NCBI GenBank assembly: GCA_037043015.1
Contig: CM073322.1
Span: 24,332,364-24,396,363, forward strand
Length of the DNA: 64,000 nt
Direction of reading: 5' to 3'
Source: Bryum argenteum
Lineage: Eukaryota; Streptophyta; Bryopsida; Bryales; Bryaceae
Shown here: positions 57,367 through 64,000 of the stretch, piece after piece
How the letters are laid out: each line of letters starts with the position of its first letter
Numbering within the stretch: position 1 is the first letter of the stretch
Translations under genes and position numbers: made by a program
Notes under the pieces: model-generated
Seen by the model: only the letters and a program-made list of their open reading frames with translations
The model's database searches: none
What the model was told of the DNA's origin: nothing

Positions 57367-60300
57367 TTAAGACATTGACTTCTTTGATAGCCTCTTTTGT
57401 GATGGCCTCTTTTCTGATAGAGTTTTCGGGATTGATATCTTCTCTGTGAATCTCGCTGCTGAATTAGGGCCACCTTCCTGTAACATTATGTGAAATTTAA
57501 ACCCATCTTGAAACCGTGTGTAAACTCGTTACATGACACATACGGTTTTTATTATTTTAATGATAATTGAAGATTTAAGCTTTTCTAGATTGGACGATTA
57601 CTACATCCTCTTTTTTCCTGTTTAATGAAGGTTTAGGTTACTCACCTTGATACAAACATATACATAATGCAAATCAGGATCATCAAGGCTGATTGTAGGT
57701 TCAACTGTCATGTCGTCTCCAAGAGGAACAGCCTCAGTAATGGGCCGGGAGGTACCTTCGTTTGCCCTCTTGGAACCAGGTCTTGCTGCACCCACATATT
57801 TCAAAACTCATTAACTGAAGAGTGCTTGGTAAGACTAATATTCCTGGTGATGTACTTCCACCAGTGTGTTGTACAGGTCACATGATCTAACTTCGTCTGT
57901 CATGTAACAGATTGTACGACATTTTAATAAACCTCAGAAGCTTGTTGTTATCAGATGCTCTAGTTTAACAAGGTATCAATTTGAGGTTTATCAAACCGTC
58001 AAAAGGAGGTTTATCAAACTATCAAAATGAGGTTTATCAAACCATCAAATTGAGGTTTATCAGACTATCAAGTTGAGGTTTATCAACTATCAAATTGAGG
58101 TTTATCAAACTATCAGATTGAGGGTTATCAAGCTTTCTTATTAAGGTTTATCAAACTGTCAAATTGAAGTTCGTTGTTAACAGATTGAAAAGGGATAACA
58201 CATCGGAAATCCAAAACGTACGTATTACATGCAGTTTGATCTCCCATGGCGCTTCATCGCTCTTCAAATGAGGTATTCGCACGCGTGGATCACCATAAGT
58301 TATCTGCTCAAGGAAACAATTCAGAAACACTGAGCCACTACAAAGAGGAGTGCATATGAATAATTAACAGGTCCCCAGTACAAAAGCGACCCATATTTCA
58401 ATTTTCAAAAGCTTTGTACTTACAAGCATATATACACCTCCTGGCTTCAACACCCTGCACCCAAAATTCCCGGTCAGCCAAACGAGGCGGGTTTTTATGA
58501 GTTTAAAGCCTCCAAAAGAAACCCCCGCATTACTCGACAGTCACGGTAACAGAAGTAATCAAGAGGCGTGAAAACGTTCATTACTGCTCAAAAAGACCTC
58601 TGTTATCCTAGAATATTCGAAGTTGGATAATCATAATGACGACATAGCGAGCAGTTGATTACCTTCGAACCTCCTTGATCATGGATGCAGCGCTTGTTGG
58701 AGCACTAGACCCACACTGTTACAATCAACAAAATCAGTATATGCTAGGGCAAAACGTGCTACAAATCAATCAAATTCATCACATATTTTCTAATATGTAG
58801 ATGTAACCAAAGTTGTTTTCTTCAATGACTCAACAAAGGGCGAGCGAGCATGTGGGGTGACCAAAGGTTGGCAAAGAGCGTCCACCACTTGCCCTTTGTC
58901 AAGTCGTCGAAGAAGTCAACAATGGATGCCATGACCACAACTAAAATTTGGGGGGTGCTTGTGGCGTTTTTTCACAAACATTGTTCAAGTGAACTAAAAT
59001 TTTGGAACTTGCTTCACCAACGTTCCCAAGAAAAATAAGCAACGTTACCAAATCATCAAGCAACTTCATTTATAATTTCATAAATTTGAGGTTAAAAACA
59101 TTACTTGAGAAAGTACTAGGACATTGCTAGGCTTGAGCAATGTTTACATAAAATCGTTATTGCTAGACTTGAGCAATGTTTACACAAAAAGGATATTGTA
59201 ACGGTACCGTTACAACCCCCAAGAAAGAGAAGCAGCATTCCCTAGAAAAATAAGCAACCTTCCCAAGGAAAATAGGCACCCTTCCCAAGGAAAATAGGCA
59301 CCCTTCCCAAGGAAAATAGGCACCCTTCCCAAGGAAAATAGGCACCCTTCCCAAGAAAAATAGGCACTCTTCCCAAGAAGACTAAGCAATGTTCTCAAGA
59401 AATGTATGCAATGTTACCGAATCATCAAGCAATTCTATTTAAAATTTCCTAGATTTGAGGTTAAAAACGTTGCTTAAGAAAGTACCAAGACGTTGCTAGA
59501 CTTGGGCAATGTTAACACAAAAATGTTATTGTTATTGTAACGGAACAATTACAAACCCCTTTGTTCCAAACCCCCCCTTCTCGTACTAGGTATCATATGA
59601 ATATATAGAGAAAGAATACTTACCATCAATGAGTCGAACATGCCTGCAAGTACAGTCAGAGAAATAGCGTCAGTTTAAAGTACATGGCTTCGAAAGCAAT
59701 GAAGTAACGTGAAGAATACGGTGATGAAACAGCCGTAACACATAAAAAACTTCAAGTCGAAAAAACCGGGCACGTCTGAAATAGCGTGACACATTTTCAA
59801 GCTACTCATTCGTTTATTACAGAAAACAGAAAACTTGCACCTTTATCCAGCACGGAATCGAATTCTCCGTCCTTCAGAGCCAATTTTCGAACATCCATCC
59901 TTTGGTCTGTGGACACATTCAAGAACATTAAGCTCCATCTTCTTCGAAGCAGATCGATCATAATCACACTAGAACAGCAGCAGAGAGAAGAACACAAGGG
60001 GATTCCAGCCACAGAATAAGATGGAATAATACATACATTTGAGTTGTGGCATGTTTTTGTACTTCTCTACCATGACGTCGATCACAACTTGCGAAATGTC
60101 GATATTCATAATAGATTCATAGCCATCGTGTACCATGTCCTCCGATATCACTGTCACCACAAGCTAGCACTTGCCCTTGAGAATCCACAAAGAGCTAAAA
60201 AACGTGGCTCCTAAGTAAGTAGAACCTAGGTGACATAATGAATATGGAATTTGTACACTAGCTGGATGATGTAGTTAAGGAGTAGCTTACCTGCATTTCC

Positions 60301-60468
60301 GCAGCCAACCATCAACACTTTGTCTGTCTTGGGAAGATACATATTGATAAGAGGCGACAAACCAGCATATCGCTGGTACCAATCGAATGAACCAACATCC
60401 TGGCTGTATCTGTTGTCCCAGTATGATTCATCTCCGTAGGCTTGAGGCTGGCCTTTTCCTTTCGTCAT
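57367..60468 (-). CDS. Class I methyltransferase, eEF1A-lysine-methyltransferase-like (METTL13/EEF1AKMT4 family)
   Basis: Nine exons in phase (60291-60468, 60037-60150, 59841-59906, 59624-59643, 58663-58715, 58424-58454, 58303-58222 region, 57646-57785, 57367-57477) give 264 residues. The N-terminus has the family signature ESYWDNRYSQD and FDWYQRYAGLSPLI. Motif I is VLMVGCGNA; the acidic end of strand 2 is NIDISQVVIDVM; motif post-II is FDSVLDKG; RVLKPGGVYMLITYGDP follows with LHVIPRPG near the end. Relatives methylate lysines of translation elongation factor 1A. The tail after VCIK is basic (KRPSQKRLSKK) and could help localisation. Two exons are unusually small (20 and 31 nt). Introns carry two minisatellites. 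A 5'-UTR exon further upstream is possible. The substrate is inferred from family only. Confidence 0.9.
57955..58165. repeat. Minisatellite in a methyltransferase intron
   Basis: About nine degenerate copies of a 20-23 bp unit, consensus GAGGTTTATCAAACTATCAA, lie within the intron between the seventh and eighth exons (57786-58221). Confidence 0.9.
59246..59400. repeat. 22-bp minisatellite in a methyltransferase intron
   Basis: Six to seven copies of GGCACCCTTCCCAAGGAAAA plus TA, with the central copies identical. It lies in the 0.9 kb intron after the 20-nt exon. Confidence 0.93.
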
Positions 60469-62235
60469 ACTTCAATTACATGTAAAAGACACCCTCAACC
60501 TGAAAGTACGACACCAGCTTCTTCACTCAACAATAACTAACAAACAAAAGCCCTCACAGTAGAAGCTCAGGTATCGCTATAGATACAGCTAGAAGCTCAA
60601 TAGATTCCCAACTCTGTGAGCAGAAAGGCTTCGGAACTACTATAGCAACAAAGTGCACCGACACATGATTGGACCTTTTCTCACTATTTGCACACGAATC
60701 TTATCATTCGAACCAAGAAAAGATCGACGAAATACGCTTGGATTCAGTGCCAAGATGCACCACAAGACATCAAAATCGTTAGCATCCTTGAAGCTCCACA
60801 CATGTCGGCGGATGTTCAAATCTCAAAAAGTACATATTGACTGCAGGAACATTCATTGATCATTCACCCCTATAAATAGGCGTAAAAGGCAGTCTCTCTC
60901 ACTGAATTGAATTAAAAAGAGGTGATCAGAGCCATTATGAAGAGTAATCATCACTGCCTGAGACTGACAGCCGATCCCGCGTCCGAATTTCAGCCTAAGA
61001 AGACAACCGATTTCCGTACCGAAAGAAAGAGAGCAACAATCAGTGCTACGAGGGCAAACTTAGACTTCAGCTCTCTCGAAAAAAACGCGGGTTCAGTGGT
61101 ATAGAGGAAGCAGAGTGCAAAATTGATCAGCAGCATTGCAAAAATTCGGACGGGGGACAACCGAGCTGCAGGGAAAACCCTAAATAGGCGTGGATCCCAT
61201 CACTGGCACTCGCAACCCATCGAACGAAAACTGAGGCTCCCCATCATTCGAAAACGGAATCCGAGCGATTTGAGTTGTGGCTTGAATGGGTTGGGGAGAA
61301 GAGTGGCGTACCGAAGTGATGCGATTGAATTGGAAGTGATCCCGCGTACGTGAGTGAGGGCCGATTGAATTGGGCTTGCTTCCTGTGGCAAGAAGAAGAA
61401 GACGATGAAGAAGAAGAAGCAAATGATCGTCACGGTCTGGGAAACCGAACCCCTCATCGTGGCCGTTGCCTCCTGCGACGGTCCGATTGCTGTCCAGGTG
61501 ACCCTCGGCTTTCGGTCCCCTTTCACTCCCCTGGTGTTAGGTCGCGTAGGGTACCCTTTCGCCGCCCACATTCGTGCGAGTTTGAAATCCTAGGAGGAAT
61601 CATGAGTGTCCAATTTGTACCTTTCCAAAAGAGTTCTATGGAATAATAGTTCATATAATGATAAATCTTTGTGCATTAACAACATAATGAATCTCAACCT
61701 AAAGTTCTATTGCAAGTATTAATTAATTTCATTCATAACTTGTATGATACATGTATAATTTAGTAACTTGCTTATTGTTTGAATAAGATTTAAGAAATAG
61801 TTTTGTGATGTGATATGATCTAACAATAAGTCTATCTTGCACCTTATAAGTTTTAAAATGAAAACTTACATTTTTCAATCAGAGAAGATTATATGTACAT
61901 GAGTATAATCAAGAGTATTGTTAATACAATATATTATGTGGACATATCATTTAGGATAAGTTTTAATTAAGAGAAGGTGGAATAGGCATTGTATCCACGC
62001 CAATTGGGATAGGGGTTTGAATTATGGCTGACTCATATTAAGAGTAAGTAGATAAAGTGTACTATCTACATAGATTTATCGTCAATGTTTCGTTCCCATC
62101 AAAAATAGTTGAACAGGACATAGTATACATACCACAGTTATATTTTCAAAGGTGTGCCAACCTAACAACTCAACATGATTCTATCTTCAAGGGTATGCCA
62201 ACTTAACACACTCCAGACCATCGTTATATATTAAA
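60469..62235. other. Upstream region of the methyltransferase gene and AT-rich spacer
   Basis: 60.9-61.6 kb is moderately GC-rich and open on both strands. Plus-strand MKKKKQMIVTVWETEPLIV (61405-61593) and a minus-strand 123-codon frame overlap here, and neither shows a domain. It may be a 5'-UTR exon or promoter. From 61.6 to 62.2 kb it is AT-rich with no gene. Confidence 0.4.
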
Positions 62236-62885
62236 GGATACGCCAACCTGACAACCCCACACACACCAACATGACGATACATACCAAATACATACCAACC
62301 TGACTGACTTGACGACACGTACCAACGTGACGACACGTACCAACCCGGCCAACCTGACACGCACCAACTTGACGACATGTACCAACCCGACCACCCTGAC
62401 CAACCTAACCAAGTTAACCATCCTGATTGACCATCATGACCGACCACCTTGACCAACCTAATCAATCTAACCATCATGACCAACTTGACGACACGTATCC
62501 AACATAACACCTTAACGTGTACCAATCTGACGACACATACCACACAACCACCAACATCACAACACGTACGTATCGTACCAACCATACCAACCTACACGTA
62601 CCAACCTGACCAACCTACACGTACCAACCTGACCAACCTACACGTACCAACCTGACCAACCTACACGTACCAACCTGACCAACCTACACGTACCCACCTC
62701 ACCAACCTACACGTACCCACCTCACCAACCTACACGTACCCACCTAACCAACCTACACGTACCCACCAAGACCAACACCTGACCAACCTACACGTACCCA
62801 CCTGGCTAACCTACACGTACCCACCTGACCAACCTACACGTACCAACCTGACCAACCTATACGTACCAACCTGACCAACCTACAC
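62236..62885. repeat. Tandem satellite array, ACCAACCTGACC family
   Basis: The first half (62240-62580) is a degenerate mixture of GACGACACGTACCAACC and CCAACCTGACC words. The second half (62580-62885) is a regular array of a 21-22 bp unit, consensus ACCAACCTGACCAACCTACACGT, about 14 copies. Strong strand asymmetry: almost no G except in CTGACC and ACGT. Confidence 0.92.
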
Positions 62886-63215
62886 GCTAGGTGCTCTCTC
62901 TGTGCAGAACTTGGTATTCCAATTTCGCATGGTCGATCCACTCGAGTAGTGGTTTCTGCGTCAAGATGGACCTTCCTCGCCACTTAGCCCCCAACAAATT
63001 TGATTATGTGAGCAACGTACAGGGAACCATCGCTTTCTACAGACACTGGTGCAGGTTTTCCCTTCTCCACTGACCGCACCGCGTGAGAAACCTTCTTTTG
63101 TGCGGGTGCACGGTCTACCCCACCACCCCGCCTTCTTCAGATGTGGGCTACCTGAGTTCACAACATCTGCGTGCCGACCTCTATCATAACCTTTTCGGAG
63201 TTTTTGCAAAGTTTG
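62886..63215. other. Unique GC-rich spacer between satellite arrays
   Basis: About 330 bp of non-repetitive, balanced sequence interrupts the array. Several short frames are open on the minus strand (for example SVESDGSLYVAHIIKFVGG), without a recognisable domain. It might be a captured gene or transposon fragment. Confidence 0.5.
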
Positions 63216-63445
63216 TTTCCTATTGACATACCAACCTGACGAACATGACCAACCTACATGTATCGACACGTACCAACCTACACAACCTACACGTATCAAC
63301 ACCCGACGACAGGTACCAATGTGACCTGACGACCGACCTACCAACCTCACAACCCTGACGACACTTACCAACCTGACGACACTTACCAACCTGACGACAC
63401 TTACCAATCTGACGACACTTACCAACCTGACGACCCGACCCGACC
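63216..63445. repeat. Tandem satellite array, continuation
   Basis: The array resumes after the spacer with the same words and ends in five copies of an 18-bp unit, CTGACGACACTTACCAAC, at about 63355-63435. Confidence 0.9.
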
Positions 63446-64000
63446 TGACCCGGTTGGGTCATATCATCAGGGACATGTTTCAATTATTAGGGGAAAGACA
63501 TGTGGGTAACCCCAGTTACCCACTAGTAGTTTTATACTTTCTCTTTCTATCAAGTCAAATATTCTCATAAAAGATATAACTTAAAAGACTTGAGTTATGA
63601 TAATAAGACTTTGAACAAGGTATACTTCACTATTCGTCAATTTTTTAAGATGGTATTTAACAACATCGAAATTCTTCATTTGAAAAGTTATAATTTTCAA
63701 AACTTAACTCAACCATACTACCTCAAAAACTTTACATTTGAAAAAAGTAAATAAATTAGTATGACAAATACACTCTCACAATAAATTACCAATCGTTTAT
63801 CAAGATATTATCTTGCAGGAGACATACTCCGACGAGAGATTCTGTACACGGCTTCAGGTTACCCGTTTTCGAAAGGTTTTGGACGATGAGTTTTCAATTC
63901 AAATACCAGACGACCAAAGGGCGACTTGTCTGTCTGGCTTGCCCTAGAAGAGCTGAGAGCTCAGGGTAAAGAGGGCGGTTCATGTCAAGACAAGGCCAGG
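63446..64000. other. Right-edge region
   Basis: AT-rich to about 63810. Then TATTATCTTGCAG resembles a splice acceptor and is followed by an open plus frame (ETYSDERFCTRLQVTRFRK...) of about 40 codons. This could be an exon of a gene extending past the window, but I cannot identify it. Confidence 0.3.

Noticed and set aside
59163-59398. Open frames with repeated FSLGRVPIFLGKG
   Set aside because: They arise from the 22-bp intronic minisatellite.
62187-62585. 132-codon minus-strand frame rich in Val, Trp and Gly
   Set aside because: It is a translation of the degenerate satellite.
62580-62885. CRISPR-like repeat array
   Set aside because: The units are contiguous without unique spacers and the genome is a plant's; it is a satellite.

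Overview
The window looks like nuclear DNA of a land plant, most likely a seed-free one (moss, lycophyte or fern). The plant signature is clear: a thylakoid zinc-finger protein of the LQY1 type, a chloroplast DUF1517 protein, a Mediator kinase CDKE, an NPG-related TPR protein, a GPI-anchored X8 protein and S-protein homologues. Most genes have short GT-AG introns and lie in AT-rich DNA. Two genes point to a seed-free lineage and to old lateral transfer: an intronless, GC-rich squalene-hopene cyclase of bacterial type, and a GC-rich glycosyltransferase of the Mnn9/Anp1 (GT62) family best known from fungi. The species cannot be named from the sequence alone.

Layout. 1-1215: nothing recognised. 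1216-3267 (-): squalene-hopene cyclase. 5146-14775 (-): a decayed SWIM zinc-finger transposase split by a 6.1 kb Ty3/gypsy chromovirus (6676-12791). The LTRs of this chromovirus carry a striking 10-bp-periodic array of heat-shock elements. 15387-16110: acidic coding fragments. 16659-20304 (+): a multi-exon gene whose C-terminal half reads as a degenerate beta-class DNA N4/N6 methyltransferase fold; one intron holds a TTAA-flanked MITE. 20.3-22.7 kb: repeats. 22723-25679 (-): NPG-related TPR protein. 27.1-30.1 kb (+): two tandem S-protein-homologue genes. 31273-32597 (+): GT62 glycosyltransferase, followed by a truncated duplicate of its own 3' end. 33-37.8 kb: no gene, several repeats and a foldback element.

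37825-40203 (-): CDKE kinase. 40.7-41.8 kb: a repeat element and a SINE with a perfect 14-bp target duplication. 42390-44528 (+): chloroplast DUF1517 protein. 45570-46091 (+): LQY1. 47188-48020: a second TTAA-flanked element. 48-54 kb: gene-poor, with a MITE at 53.3-53.6 kb. 54237-55897 (+): X8/GPI protein. 57367-60468 (-): a class I methyltransferase related to eEF1A lysine methyltransferases, with minisatellites in two introns. 62.2-63.4 kb: tandem satellite arrays.

The genes do not form a pathway or operon. The two plastid genes at 42-46 kb are neighbours but are separate transcription units. The accessory signals most worth a second look are the heat-shock-element LTR, the putative pseudo-methyltransferase gene, the GT62 gene with its duplicated tail, and the family of TTAA-flanked elements. 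All exon boundaries are read by eye from GT-AG sites and reading-frame phase, with no transcript evidence.
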